From positions 186,001-250,000 of the forward strand of contig NZ_QLLN01000006.1 in NCBI RefSeq assembly GCF_003259375.1: DNA of 64,000 bases, written 5' to 3'. Shown piece by piece: positions 16,631 to 26,702 of this stretch (the first letter of the stretch is position 1; the number at the start of each line of letters is the position of its first letter). The position numbers and the translations under genes are program-made. The notes beneath the pieces are model-generated. The model searched no databases and was not told the DNA's origin. It saw only the letters and a program-made list of their open reading frames with translations. The DNA is from Arenibacter echinorum (lineage in GTDB: Bacteria > Bacteroidota > Bacteroidia > Flavobacteriales > Flavobacteriaceae).

Positions 16631-18043
16631 GTGAAAAACCGTTTTATTTTATTTCTAGGGACTTTTATTTTTCTTATTTCCCAAATTCATGCACAAAATA
16701 GCGACCGAGTATACTTTACCAACGGCTTTAAGATTGGAGAATTAACCGATTCTTCAGCAATACTATGGACCAGATTGTGTAAATCCGAAAAACCGGTACC
16801 TATAAAACATCAACAGAAGGGGGCTCCCTTTAGAAGTCCCATCGATTTTGACAATGATATGCCAGTAAATGAAATGGACGGGGCCGTGGAGGGTTCCTTC
16901 GGGCAGATCAGCATTGAAATTCTGTCTAAAGACACTGTGATAAACACCTCATGGGAATATGTTTCGGAGTATAAGGACTTTACTTATAAACACAAGATTT
17001 CCGGTCTAAAATCCAATACGGCCTACGCTGTAACTATTAGGGGCAGAAAGGCAACAGAAGCGCCCATAACCGAAATACAGGGAAGATTTACTACAGCACC
17101 TTTGCCCAATGAGGTGACACCGGTACTTTTCACCTCTTCCACTTGTCAGTATTTTTGGTCCTATGATGATCTTGAAAGAGGGTTTAAGATTTATGATAAT
17201 ATGCTAAAATTAAATCCGTTGTTTCACTGTCAAACGGGAGATTATGTTTATTATGACAAACCTGGGCCTATGGCCTACAATTTGGAATTGGCACGGCATA
17301 AATGGCATGCCATTAATTCTTGGCCCTCTTTGAACAATTTCTACAACAATACGCCTCTTTATTTACAAAAGGACGACCACGATTTATTAAAGGACGATGC
17401 CATGCCCACCTCCTCCCCTTTTGGTGAACTGAGTTTTGAGGACGGCCTGTTAATTTGGAGCGAACAAGCCCCGATTATTGATAAATCCTATAGAACCTTT
17501 AGATGGGGAAAAGATCTACAAATATGGATGGTAGAAGGTAGGGATTACAGAAGCGACAATAAGGCTCCAGACGGTGCAGACAAGAGTATATGGGGGAAGG
17601 AGCAGATAGCGTGGTTTAAACAAACAGTGGAGGCCTCAGATGCCACTTTTAAAATACTTAGTTCGCCCACTCCTGTGGTTGGGCCCGATAGGGCCAAAGG
17701 GAAAATTGACAACCATTCCAATGTTTCGTTTAAAACAGAGGGCGATTGGTTACGTAGATATCTTGTAGATCAGCAGATGTTCGTAATCAATGGGGATAGG
17801 CATTGGCAATATGTTTCCAAGGATCCGGAAACCGGCCTAATGGAATTTAGCCAAGGCCCATCAAGCGACTCCCACGCTCAGGGATGGGATGCAAACGACA
17901 AACGACCCGAACATAAGTTTCTTAGGGTGAAAGGGGGATTTTTGGCCGTAAAAATTCATAGGGAAGGGAATACCCCCGTGATCGAGTTTATTCATTATGA
18001 TGTTGATGGTAATATTGTAAACAAGGAGACCATAACTAGATAA
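16631..18043 (+). CDS. PhoD-like alkaline phosphatase
   Basis: A 470-residue secreted phosphoesterase of the PhoD family, which hydrolyses phosphate mono- or diesters outside the cytoplasm. A Sec signal peptide covers about residues 1-21, ending HAQ. A fibronectin-like N-terminal domain (about 22-155) precedes the metallophosphatase core. Metal-site motifs visible are HCQTGDYVYYD, KDDHDLLKDD and NGDRHWQY. The start is GTG at 16631, directly before the signal peptide, with a TAnnTTTG box upstream. It is followed after 63 bases by a Tat-exported TIM-barrel protein in the same direction. The substrate (phosphate ester or phospholipid head group) is not determined. Confidence 0.85.
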   Translation: MKNRFILFLGTFIFLISQIHAQNSDRVYFTNGFKIGELTDSSAILWTRLCKSEKPVPIKHQQKGAPFRSPIDFDNDMPVNEMDGAVEGSFGQISIEILSKDTVINTSWEYVSEYKDFTYKHKISGLKSNTAYAVTIRGRKATEAPITEIQGRFTTAPLPNEVTPVLFTSSTCQYFWSYDDLERGFKIYDNMLKLNPLFHCQTGDYVYYDKPGPMAYNLELARHKWHAINSWPSLNNFYNNTPLYLQKDDHDLLKDDAMPTSSPFGELSFEDGLLIWSEQAPIIDKSYRTFRWGKDLQIWMVEGRDYRSDNKAPDGADKSIWGKEQIAWFKQTVEASDATFKILSSPTPVVGPDRAKGKIDNHSNVSFKTEGDWLRRYLVDQQMFVINGDRHWQYVSKDPETGLMEFSQGPSSDSHAQGWDANDKRPEHKFLRVKGGFLAVKIHREGNTPVIEFIHYDVDGNIVNKETITR

Positions 18044-18106
18044 AATATACTAACTTCAAATTATATTAAAGGCCAAACTACTAACCCCAACTTAACAAAT
18101 TGCTAA

Positions 18107-19000
18107 ATGAACAGGAGAAATTTTATAGGGAGAACAGCAGTCCTAAGCGCCACGGCTTTATTGCCTCTGAGTTCTTTTTCCTTAATGAGGCAACCAAAAT
18201 ACAAAATGGGTTATCAGTTATTTTCAGTACGTACCGATATGGCAAAAGATCCCCTTGCCACTTTTAAGGCACTTAAAGAAATGGGGTATGAAGATTTTGA
18301 ATTTTACGGGTTTGATGCCGACAAGGGCCTTATTTATGGCTATACCCCTTCCGAATTGAAGACTATTTTGGATGATCTGCAATTATCAATTACAAGCGGA
18401 CATTACAGCTTTTCCCCTTACTTGGGAAAAGCCGATGAGGCTTTAAAACATTATGTGGATCAGTGTATTCTGGCAGCCAAGGCTATGGATAGCAAATATA
18501 TCACCTGGCCCTATATTGCTCCGGAACAGCGAACCTTGGATAATTTTAAATTGTTGTCGCGTAAACTTAACCACATTGGAGAGCAAGTAAAAGAGGCTGG
18601 ACTAGGATTTGCCTATCACAATCACGGCTACGAATTTGAGGATTACGGTGGACAAACGGGTTTCAATATTATCCTTAATGAAACGGATGCTTCTTTGGTG
18701 AAACTCCAAATGGATATGTACTGGGTAATGCATTCCTCCAAACTAACTCCAAAGGAGTTAATAGATAAACAACCTGGGCGCTACGTAATGTGGCATATTA
18801 AGGACATGGATAAAATAAGTAGGGACTATTCAGAATTGGGCAATGGATCCATTGATTACCGATCAATTCTACCAGACCCTAAAAAATCGGGACTGGAGTA
18901 CTATTATTTGGAACAAGGTGGAAATTTCAAAACCAGTCCTATGCAAAGTGCGGCGGATAGCGCCGAATATTTTAAAAAACACCTGCGTCAATATTTGTAA
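18107..19000 (+). CDS. Tat-exported sugar phosphate isomerase/epimerase-like protein
   Basis: A 297-residue TIM-barrel protein of the xylose isomerase-like (AP endonuclease 2) superfamily. The N-terminus NRRNFIG followed by a hydrophobic stretch is a twin-arginine signal, so the folded enzyme is likely exported to the periplasm. Barrel-specific pieces are DFEFYGFD, the metal-site segment FAYHNHGYEF, the MDMYWV segment and the final strand around YYLEQ. Such proteins typically isomerise or epimerise sugars or 3-keto sugars with a divalent metal. It is 63 bases downstream of the PhoD-like phosphatase, suggesting both process an extracellular phosphorylated or sugar compound. The exact substrate cannot be assigned. 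Confidence 0.82.
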   Translation: MNRRNFIGRTAVLSATALLPLSSFSLMRQPKYKMGYQLFSVRTDMAKDPLATFKALKEMGYEDFEFYGFDADKGLIYGYTPSELKTILDDLQLSITSGHYSFSPYLGKADEALKHYVDQCILAAKAMDSKYITWPYIAPEQRTLDNFKLLSRKLNHIGEQVKEAGLGFAYHNHGYEFEDYGGQTGFNIILNETDASLVKLQMDMYWVMHSSKLTPKELIDKQPGRYVMWHIKDMDKISRDYSELGNGSIDYRSILPDPKKSGLEYYYLEQGGNFKTSPMQSAADSAEYFKKHLRQYL

Positions 19001-19343
19001 TCCTTCCTCAATACATCATAAAGCCCAAACCTTTTTAAAGAAAAACGTTTTTTATATAAGTAAAAAGTAGTTTACCATTCAGGCGACGATGGACATTTTT
19101 TTAATTCTGTCCATGAAGCCCACTTTGCCTCAGCACAAAAGCATAATAACATATATTCAAAGGAATAGGTATTAATCAAAATACCATTATCAAACACATA
19201 AAATGGCAGCCTGCTTTTGACTCTGTAATTTTTTATAATAAAAAATAAATCAATGGTCAACAAACCATACTTTTTTCATATCTACTGCCACAACTGAACC
19301 TCAATCCTTATTTTTGCCAAATATTCAACATTGCATTCTGGTC
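19001..19343. other. Intergenic region with a promoter box for the next gene
   Basis: A 343-base AT-rich gap. TATTTTTG at 19309-19316 fits the TAnnTTTG -7 consensus, with CTG at 19285-19287 as a weak -33 match; it stands 28 bases before the ATG at 19344. A 63-codon minus-strand frame at 19072-19263 has no recognisable domain and is taken as chance. Confidence 0.5.
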
Positions 19344-20642
19344 ATGAACAACGGTTTAAGACGATTACTTTACGATTACCTGATCCAATCTGGTTTGGAA
19401 GCCAATGCTGCCTCCTACGTTAATGCTCTAATACTTTTCCTTGGAATAATTTTAGTGGCCTTATTGATGGATTATATCCTTTGGAAATTACTCCGTTTCT
19501 TATCGGTCAGGTTCGCTAGGCAGTCCAAGACCAATTTTGATAATTTTTTAGTATTCAATAGGGTGCCCAGATACGTGGCCCACATTATACCCTTATTGTT
19601 GTTGTACAGGTATCTTCCCCTGGCCTTCCTAGATTTTGAAAATACGGAGGGTATTATATTGAAGGCTATTGAAATCCTTGCTGTGATCTTGGTGCTAATA
19701 CTGTTAAGAAGCCTGCTCCGAAGTATTAACGATTATCTAAAAACCTTGCCCCATCTAAAGGACAAGCCACTGGACAGCTATAGTCAGGTATTTATGATAA
19801 TTGCATGGATCGGGGGCATCCTAACCCTTTTTGCGGTATTGACCGATATCACTATTTGGAAATTTTTTACCACCTTGGGAGCCGCCTCTGCCGTAATCCT
19901 TTTGATATTTAAAGATACCATTTTAGGCCTTGTGGCCAGCATTCAGGTAAGTATCAACGACATGGTCCGCATTGGGGATTGGATAACCTTTGAAAAATTT
20001 GGGGCAGATGGAAATGTTACGGAAATTTCCCTTGCTACGGTGAAAGTCCAGAATTTTGACAAGACCATAACAACTATTCCTACCTATTCGTTAATTTCAG
20101 ATTCGTTTAAAAACTGGAGGGGAATGCAGGAATCCGGAGGTCGCAGGATTAAACGCGCACTGCTTATAAAACAAGGCAGCATTAAATTCCTGACAGCAGA
20201 AAACATTGAAACCCTTAAAGGTATTCAGATAATTGCCCAATATATAGAGACTAGAAATAGCAATATCGAAAACTTTAACAAGGAGCATGATATTGATAAA
20301 CAAATGTCCATAAACGGAAGGAACTTGACCAATATTGGCGTTTTTCGAAAATATGTGGAAACTTACTTAAAGAACCATTCCGCCATAAACCAGAAAATGA
20401 CCCTTATGACCAGGCAATTATCTCCTACACCACAAGGAATACCCTTGGAAATCTATGCCTTTAGCAGTGATAAGCGCTGGGAAAACTACGAATATATCAT
20501 GGCCGATATTTTTGACCATTTGTTGGCGGCGTTGCCTTATTTTGAGTTGGAAGTATTTGAACTGCCAACCTCTTTTAAGGATGGTCTGGATAAGGTGGAA
20601 ATCGGAAAAGAAGGGCCTCTTTACAAGGATGGAAAGCAATAA
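19344..20642 (+). CDS. MscS-family mechanosensitive channel (YbdG/MscM-like)
   Basis: A 432-residue inner-membrane channel. Five hydrophobic segments in the first 200 residues lead to the MscS core: TLGAASAVILLIFKDTILGL is the pore helix region and DMVRIGDWITFEKFGADGNV the start of the beta domain. The long soluble C-terminal part with an insertion around residues 245-330 matches the YbdG/miniconductance type, which gives small tension-gated currents. The ATG at 19344 was chosen; an in-frame TTG at 19314 would lie inside the TATTTTTG promoter box. The downstream NAD(P)H oxidoreductase/KefC pair also concerns ion homeostasis. Confidence 0.85.
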   Translation: MNNGLRRLLYDYLIQSGLEANAASYVNALILFLGIILVALLMDYILWKLLRFLSVRFARQSKTNFDNFLVFNRVPRYVAHIIPLLLLYRYLPLAFLDFENTEGIILKAIEILAVILVLILLRSLLRSINDYLKTLPHLKDKPLDSYSQVFMIIAWIGGILTLFAVLTDITIWKFFTTLGAASAVILLIFKDTILGLVASIQVSINDMVRIGDWITFEKFGADGNVTEISLATVKVQNFDKTITTIPTYSLISDSFKNWRGMQESGGRRIKRALLIKQGSIKFLTAENIETLKGIQIIAQYIETRNSNIENFNKEHDIDKQMSINGRNLTNIGVFRKYVETYLKNHSAINQKMTLMTRQLSPTPQGIPLEIYAFSSDKRWENYEYIMADIFDHLLAALPYFELEVFELPTSFKDGLDKVEIGKEGPLYKDGKQ

Positions 20643-20691
20643 TTATTGGAAATGAAACATTGGTTCCAATGTTTTCCATTAAATTAAAAAT

Positions 20692-21297
20692 ATGAATCGA
20701 ATATTAATTTTGTTTGCACATCCAAAATTTGAACAATCCAGAGCGAACAAAGCTCTGGTCCAAATGTTAGAAAATAAAGAGGGGGTTACTTTTCATGACC
20801 TGTATGAGCGCTATCCTGATTTTAACATAGATATCATAAGTGAAAAAAAACTTTTGACCGACCACGATGTTATTATTTGGCACCATCCCTTTTATTGGTA
20901 CAGTTGCCCGCCTTTGATGAAACAATGGATGGATGTGGTTCTGGAATTCGGATGGGCCTATGGCGCAAATGGTAAGGCCCTAAAGTCCAAAAAATGTTTA
21001 AATGTTATTACCACAGGTGGAACCAGGGCCGTTTACTGTTCTGAAGGTAGCAACAACTATTCTGTAAATGAATTTTTACGACCCTTTGAACAGACCGCTA
21101 GACTCTGTAATATGGAATATCTTCCCCCATTTACGGTTATGGGAACCCATAACATGTCCGATGAAGAGCTGGAAAACTATACCTTAAAATATGAACAATT
21201 GATTTGCGAATTACGGCAAAGCCTTCCTTTTGACAAGATCAAAAACTGTGAATTCTTAAATGATACCCCCCAACTTAAAAAAGTAACCTCCAAATGA
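20692..21297 (+). CDS. KefF/KefG-like NAD(P)H oxidoreductase (flavodoxin fold)
   Basis: A 201-residue flavodoxin-fold quinone-oxidoreductase-like protein. ILILFAHPKFEQSRAN forms the first strand and phosphate-binding loop, WHHPFYWYSCPPLMKQWMD is the conserved family motif, and GWAYG and TTGGTR follow. In enterobacteria such proteins are ancillary subunits that activate the KefB/KefC potassium efflux systems. Its stop overlaps the start of the adjacent kefC-like gene by four bases (ATGA), the same arrangement and direction as that pairing, which supports the role. The cofactor is presumably FMN or FAD. Confidence 0.85.
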   Translation: MNRILILFAHPKFEQSRANKALVQMLENKEGVTFHDLYERYPDFNIDIISEKKLLTDHDVIIWHHPFYWYSCPPLMKQWMDVVLEFGWAYGANGKALKSKKCLNVITTGGTRAVYCSEGSNNYSVNEFLRPFEQTARLCNMEYLPPFTVMGTHNMSDEELENYTLKYEQLICELRQSLPFDKIKNCEFLNDTPQLKKVTSK

Positions 21298-23180
21298 GCG
21301 GTAGCATTCTATTTGCAGCAATTGTTTTTCTGACCGGTGCCATTATTTGTGTTCCTATAGCCAAGAAGTTTGGATTAAGTTCCGTTCTAGGCTATCTCTT
21401 GGCCGGAATATTGATAGGGCCTTATATTATGGGCTTTGTAGGGGACGAAGGTCAGGACATACTTCACTTTGCCGAGTTTGGGGTGGTCATGATGCTTTTT
21501 CTAATAGGCCTTGAAATAGAACCAAAGAGTTTTTGGCAAATGAGAAAAACCATAATTGGTATGGGTGGAGCCCAAGTTTTGGGAACCATGATTGTTTCCT
21601 TCCTGCTATTCACCACGATTGGATTTGATTGGAAAGTTTCGCTGATCATATCCATGGCAGTGTCCCTCTCCTCCACGGCCATAACCTTACAGACCATTAA
21701 GGAAAATGGATTGATGAATACTACCTATGGTGCCTCATCTTTTTCCATTCTTCTTTTTCAGGATATTATTGTTATTTTGATGTTGGCAGTTATCCCTTTA
21801 CTTACGGATTCTGAAAAAACTGCGATTGCCGACGACCATTCCGATCATATCTATCTACTTGAAAATTTGCCCTTAGGTTTTCAAGCTTTGGCCATTTTCC
21901 TTTCGGTGGTTACCGTGGTTCTTGCCGGACGTTATTTTTTTGTCCCCATGTTACGTCTGGTAGCCAAAACCAGACTAAGGGAGCTATTGTCCGCCTCCGC
22001 ACTGCTCATCGTTATTGCCCTAGCCTATCTTATGGAACTGGTTGGACTAAGTCCGGCCTTGGGAGCCTTTCTAGGTGGGGTGGTATTGGCTACCAGTGAA
22101 TTTAAACATGAACTGGAAAGCAATTTGGAACCCTTCAAAGGCCTATTGTTGGGCTTGTTCTTTATGGCCGTAGGCGCCTCCATTAATTTTATTGTTATTG
22201 GGGACAACCCCTTAATGATTAGTGGGCTGGTAGTAGCTGTAATCGTTTTAAAAGCCCTAATCCTATTCTTGGTAGGGGCCATTTTTAAGCTCAAGGCCGA
22301 TCAAAGACTGCTGCTAACTATTGGGCTGGCCCAAATTGGGGAATTTGCTTTTGTTCTACTTTCCTTTGCCTTTCAATTGAATATTCTGGATAGGGTTGAA
22401 TTGGATATGATGTTGGTAGTAACGGCACTGACCATGACCCTTACACCTATACTTGGAATAATAAATGAGAGATTGATCCTACCTCGGGTAGGAACCAAAA
22501 AAGCGGAAACCAGACCAGTGGATCACATAGCCAAGACCCACAAAGTTATTTTGGTAGGTTTTGGCCATTTCGGTAGTACGGTGGGCAGGTTCCTCAGATC
22601 CTATGGCATTGAAGCCACTATATTGGACAACGATTCCAACCGTGTAGACCTTCTAAGGAAAATGGGGTTTGAAGTATATTATGGGGATGCCACCCGTATG
22701 GATCTATTGGAATCTGCAGGTATAGCAGAGGCCAAGATTCTAATATCGGCAATTGACAATAGCGATAACGTAATCCATTTGACGAAAATGGTGAAGGAGA
22801 AATATCCCAATGTGAAGTTGATGTTACGAGCAAAAAACAGATATGATGCGTACGATTTGCTAAATATGGGTGTTGAAGATGTTTACAGGGAGTCTTTGGA
22901 AACCTCCGTTAAAATGGCAAGTGATGCTTTAAACCATTTAGGATTTAGAAAATACACCATATACAGACAGGCCCAAAAATTTATTCAATACGATGAGGAA
23001 AGCCTGAGACGATTGGCCAATAAACCCAAAACTAGGGAGGAGTATATTTTTAAGGCCAAAGAAGAAATCAAGCAACAAGAAAAACAGTTAGAGGAAGATT
23101 TAAATAGGGGTATTATTGAATTTGACAATCATTGGGACAGCGAACAAATGAGAGCGGCCCATAATGCTCCCGAAAAGTAA
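21294..23180 (+). CDS. KefB/KefC-like potassium efflux antiporter
   Basis: A 628-residue CPA2-family transporter. About 12-13 hydrophobic segments fill residues 1-400, followed by a TrkA-N (RCK) domain beginning KVILVGFGHFGSTVGR with the NAD-binding glycine motif, and a charged C-terminal tail. KefC exports K+ in exchange for H+ and, in proteobacteria, is gated by glutathione adducts; most Bacteroidota lack classical glutathione, so the regulator here may be a different thiol or nucleotide (inference). Coupling with the upstream oxidoreductase supports a redox-sensing or electrophile-protection role. Confidence 0.87.
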   Translation: MSGSILFAAIVFLTGAIICVPIAKKFGLSSVLGYLLAGILIGPYIMGFVGDEGQDILHFAEFGVVMMLFLIGLEIEPKSFWQMRKTIIGMGGAQVLGTMIVSFLLFTTIGFDWKVSLIISMAVSLSSTAITLQTIKENGLMNTTYGASSFSILLFQDIIVILMLAVIPLLTDSEKTAIADDHSDHIYLLENLPLGFQALAIFLSVVTVVLAGRYFFVPMLRLVAKTRLRELLSASALLIVIALAYLMELVGLSPALGAFLGGVVLATSEFKHELESNLEPFKGLLLGLFFMAVGASINFIVIGDNPLMISGLVVAVIVLKALILFLVGAIFKLKADQRLLLTIGLAQIGEFAFVLLSFAFQLNILDRVELDMMLVVTALTMTLTPILGIINERLILPRVGTKKAETRPVDHIAKTHKVILVGFGHFGSTVGRFLRSYGIEATILDNDSNRVDLLRKMGFEVYYGDATRMDLLESAGIAEAKILISAIDNSDNVIHLTKMVKEKYPNVKLMLRAKNRYDAYDLLNMGVEDVYRESLETSVKMASDALNHLGFRKYTIYRQAQKFIQYDEESLRRLANKPKTREEYIFKAKEEIKQQEKQLEEDLNRGIIEFDNHWDSEQMRAAHNAPEK

Positions 23181-23643
23181 TTATGAGATTATACCCACTC
23201 TAAATGCTCCAAAGCAACTCATGAATTCTTTCTGCCATTAACCGGAATCGTTGTTTTACCCTATAAATAACAATATTGAGTTAAGTTACACATGTCTTTT
23301 GGAGCTGTTGGACGCTACATTTCCTTGAGAGCTACTCTTACAAAAAATCACCAAAATTACATTTTATTGTACTTCCAATAACCAGACAGTACAGGATACC
23401 CAATACCCACTTTAGGCTTATTATTGTAGTACTTAAAAAAAGGGAAAAAAGGGAAATCCATGAGACAGTTTAAAAAAGACCGTTCTTGTCAGTTTTACAA
23501 ATTATTAAACAATTAACATAAAAATTGTAAACTTTACTATATACAAACCTTTATGCGACCTCAATTCTCTAATTTTGCAACTTTTCAATTATCATAACCA
23601 ATAAGTTAATTCTACTTTATAAATAACCAAACCATTAACCAAA
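23181..23643. other. Intergenic region upstream of pntAA
   Basis: A 463-base AT-rich gap. TAATTTTG at 23570-23577 matches TAnnTTTG and lies 66 bases before the pntAA ATG, so it is a plausible -7 box; no good -33 TTTG is seen at the usual spacing. No gene or repeat is supported in the rest. Confidence 0.5.
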
Positions 23644-24744
23644 ATGAAAATAGGCATATTAAAAGAAACCTTGGATGGTGAAAGACGTGTTGCCATTACG
23701 CCGAATATTGCCAAACAACTAATTGCCTCAGGCTTTGAACTTATTGTGGAGGAAGGTGCAGGAGAGTACTCTTCTTTTATGGATTCGGATTATAAAAATG
23801 TTGGGGTAGCTGTTGAAAAAAGAGCTGTCATTTTCCATGAAGCCGAGGTACTCCTAAAAATCAATCCCTTTGATGAAGAAGATTTAAAATTGGTCGATAA
23901 AGGGCAGATTTTGATCAGTAAATTGTACCACAAATCCAACCCAGAACTTATCCAGGCCATTGCCAATAAGGGCGTTAGCGCATTTTCCATGGATGCCATC
24001 CCAAGAATATCCAGGGCCCAGGATATGGATGTATTAAGTTCTCAAAACAATCTGGCTGGCTATAAAGCCGTGATTTTGGGAGCCTTTGAAATGACCAAAA
24101 TCTTTCCTTTGATGATGACATCGGCCGGAACCATTGCTCCTGCCAGGGTATTGATATATGGCATTGGCGTTGCAGGCCTACAAGCCATTGCGACTGCCAA
24201 AAGATTGGGTGCTATAGTAGAAGCCACAGATATAAGATCTGAAACCAAGGAGCAAGCAGAATCCCTTGGGGCCAAATTTATCTCGGTAGACAATGAGGGG
24301 GAGGAATCAGAAGGGGGCTACGCCAAGGAAGCTTCGGCAGATTACCTAAAAAGACAAAAAGAGGCGGTAAACAAATCATTGTTCAAGGCAGACTTGGTTA
24401 TTACAACTGCCAATATCCCTGGTAGAAAAGCACCGGTTTTAATTACGGAAGAACAGGTAATGCAAATGAAAAATGGCGCTGTAATCATAGATTTGGCCGC
24501 TGCCCAAGGAGGAAACTGCGAAGTAAGCGAGATCAACAAGACTATCGTAAAAAATGGAGTAAAGGTCATTGGCACCAGTATTGATCCAAGAAGCGTATCA
24601 ACAAATGCTAGTGACCTGTATGCGAAAAATATCTACAACTATATTATACATTTAACCGAAGGGACCAATTTTAAATGGGATCTGGAGGAAGAAATTACGG
24701 ATGAGACCTTGATCGTCCAAAATGGAACTATTAGAAAAAGTTAA
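23644..24744 (+). CDS. pntAA: NAD(P) transhydrogenase subunit alpha part 1
   Basis: A 366-residue soluble NAD(H)-binding subunit (domain I) of proton-translocating transhydrogenase, which drives NADH + NADP+ to NADPH with the proton gradient. The N-terminus KIGILKETLDGERRVAITP is the alanine dehydrogenase/PNT signature. The Rossmann motif YGIGVAGLQAIATAKRLGA is followed by EATDIR. It lacks the membrane part found in single-chain PntA; that part is encoded by the next gene, giving the three-subunit layout known from Rhodospirillum. Spacing to pntAB is 11 bases. Confidence 0.95.
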   Translation: MKIGILKETLDGERRVAITPNIAKQLIASGFELIVEEGAGEYSSFMDSDYKNVGVAVEKRAVIFHEAEVLLKINPFDEEDLKLVDKGQILISKLYHKSNPELIQAIANKGVSAFSMDAIPRISRAQDMDVLSSQNNLAGYKAVILGAFEMTKIFPLMMTSAGTIAPARVLIYGIGVAGLQAIATAKRLGAIVEATDIRSETKEQAESLGAKFISVDNEGEESEGGYAKEASADYLKRQKEAVNKSLFKADLVITTANIPGRKAPVLITEEQVMQMKNGAVIIDLAAAQGGNCEVSEINKTIVKNGVKVIGTSIDPRSVSTNASDLYAKNIYNYIIHLTEGTNFKWDLEEEITDETLIVQNGTIRKS

Positions 24745-24755
24745 AAATTTGAACC

Positions 24756-25064
24756 ATGAATGAGTTTTTGGAATTTATAGAGAACAACCTACAGATTACC
24801 TATATCCTTATCCTTGCCATCTTTGTTGGGGTAGAGGTTATAAAAAGCATTCCTGCTGTTTTGCACACACCATTGATGTCGGGGGCAAATGCCTTGAGCG
24901 GTGTTGTAATTGTGGGAGCTATATTAGTGATGTTGCACGCGGATCCAACCGATTATATAGCCTTGTCTTTAGGCTTCGTTGCGGTAGTCTTGGGTGTCTT
25001 AAATGTAGTTGGTGGCTTTGCTGTCACCGATAGAATGTTACAAATGTTTAAAAGAAAAAAATAA
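24756..25064 (+). CDS. pntAB: NAD(P) transhydrogenase subunit alpha part 2
   Basis: A 102-residue membrane subunit corresponding to the first membrane helices of the alpha chain. At least three hydrophobic segments are visible (ITYILILAIFVGVEVI, SGVVIVGAILVMLH, LGFVAVVLGVLNVVGG). It shares a TAATG with pntB, so the two are translationally coupled, and together they form the proton channel. Confidence 0.93.
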   Translation: MNEFLEFIENNLQITYILILAIFVGVEVIKSIPAVLHTPLMSGANALSGVVIVGAILVMLHADPTDYIALSLGFVAVVLGVLNVVGGFAVTDRMLQMFKRKK

Positions 25065-26446
25065 TGGGAATTTTACTGAATATTATATATCTCATCGCCA
25101 CAGTTACATTCGTAGTAGGCCTAAAAATGTTGGGCCACCCGGAAACGGCGAAAAAAGGTAACTTAATTGCGGCCGCCGGAATGGGATTGGCCATTGTAGG
25201 TACCATTTTTGTTCATGAACAGCAGGTTTCCCCCATTATTTATATCCTTATTGGTGCGGCTATTTTAATAGGATCCATAATTGGCTGGCTTATAGCGATA
25301 AAGGTGGAAATGACCAAAATGCCGGAACTGGTCTCTTTATTCAATGGCTTTGGAGGTGCCAGTGCAGCACTTATCGGGTTGGTGGAATACGGTAAAAATG
25401 TAAACAACGCTACCCAATCCACTACCATAGTATCAGGCATTATAATCGGGGCCATTACTTTTTCCGGTAGTTTAATTGCTTGGGGCAAGTTGAACGGCTC
25501 CCTAAAGAGCGTGGTAAGGATACCCTACTACAACATCATAAACAACATTACAATTATTGGAATTATCATTTTTGCAGCGTTTATGGTCGCCACTGGGGTG
25601 GACAGTCAACTAGTGTTGTATGCACTATTGGCTACAGGTCTCATCTATGGAATTCTATTCGTGCTTCCCATTGGAGGCGCTGATATGCCTGTGGTAATCT
25701 CTTTGTTGAATTCCTTGACAGGTATTGCCGCGGCCATAACTGGGATTTTGTATAATAATATGGTAATGCTCGTAGGGGGTATACTAGTAGGTTCTGCCGG
25801 TATTATTCTAACGGTGGCAATGTGCAAGGCCATGAATAGGACCTTGGGATCCGTAATTTTTGGTGCTTTCGGGGGAGCAGCTGCAACTGCGGGTGAGAAT
25901 AAGGCCTTAGGATCCATAAAGAGCACAACCGCCAGCGATGCCGCCATTATGATGAATTATGCAAACAATGTGGTCATAGTCCCGGGCTATGGCCTGGCAG
26001 TTGCACAGGCACAACATGTAATTCATGAGTTGGAAGAATTATTGACAAAAAGGGGGGTAAATGTAAAATATGCGATACATCCTGTAGCAGGCCGTATGCC
26101 GGGACATATGAACGTATTATTGGCCGAATCAAATGTAGAATACAATATGTTGGTGGAAATGGAAGATATTAACCCCCAGTTCAGCAATACCGATATAGTA
26201 CTGGTTGTTGGGGCTAATGACGTTGTTAACCCGGCAGCACACAACAATCCGGCCAGTCCCATTTACGGTATGCCAATTTTGGATGTGGAAAATGCCAAAC
26301 ATATCATTGTAAACAAACGCAGTATGAACGCAGGTTATGCCGGGATAGAGAACGAATTGTTCTACAACACCAAAACCTCCATGCTTTTCGGTGACGCAAA
26401 AGCGGCGTTGACGGATTTGGTGGCCGAAATGAAAAAAATCCAATAA
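25064..26446 (+). CDS. pntB: NAD(P) transhydrogenase subunit beta
   Basis: A 460-residue subunit. About nine hydrophobic segments in the first 270 residues carry the proton path; the C-terminal domain III from about residue 285 binds NADP(H), beginning VVIVPGYGLAVAQAQH with further motifs PVAGRMPGHMN and LVVGANDVVNPAA. It works with PntAA/PntAB in the inner membrane to supply NADPH for biosynthesis and redox defence. The start overlaps pntAB by one base (TAATG). A hairpin terminator follows 83 bases after its stop. Confidence 0.95.
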   Translation: MGILLNIIYLIATVTFVVGLKMLGHPETAKKGNLIAAAGMGLAIVGTIFVHEQQVSPIIYILIGAAILIGSIIGWLIAIKVEMTKMPELVSLFNGFGGASAALIGLVEYGKNVNNATQSTTIVSGIIIGAITFSGSLIAWGKLNGSLKSVVRIPYYNIINNITIIGIIIFAAFMVATGVDSQLVLYALLATGLIYGILFVLPIGGADMPVVISLLNSLTGIAAAITGILYNNMVMLVGGILVGSAGIILTVAMCKAMNRTLGSVIFGAFGGAAATAGENKALGSIKSTTASDAAIMMNYANNVVIVPGYGLAVAQAQHVIHELEELLTKRGVNVKYAIHPVAGRMPGHMNVLLAESNVEYNMLVEMEDINPQFSNTDIVLVVGANDVVNPAAHNNPASPIYGMPILDVENAKHIIVNKRSMNAGYAGIENELFYNTKTSMLFGDAKAALTDLVAEMKKIQ

Positions 26447-26528
26447 TCCTGTAATGCGCTTCAGATTATGATTATATGAAGGTATCTCTGATAGTTTTAG
26501 GGGTCCAATTTAGTTTCTAAAGTAACAC

Positions 26529-26566
26529 AAACAAGGGGCGAGGTTTAGCGGTCGGCCCCCTTGTTT
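26529..26566 (+). terminator. Terminator hairpin after pntB
   Basis: The arms AAACAAGGGG (26529-26538) and CCCCTTGTTT (26557-26566) pair perfectly. It ends the pnt operon; the convergent lrp gene lies further downstream. Confidence 0.7.
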
Positions 26567-26702
26567 ATCCTGTATAAAATATCTACAAACCTCCTTAATC
26601 TTAGAGCTGATGCCCCAATCAATAAGGTAAATTGAAACTATTTGTTTTAATGGTTAACCTATTTGTAAGGTATTTGGATACCCGGAGTTGGAAAAATATA
26701 AA

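Noticed and set aside
19314..19343. Upstream TTG start for the larger mechanosensitive channel
   Set aside because: It lies within the TATTTTTG promoter box; the ATG at 19344 is used.
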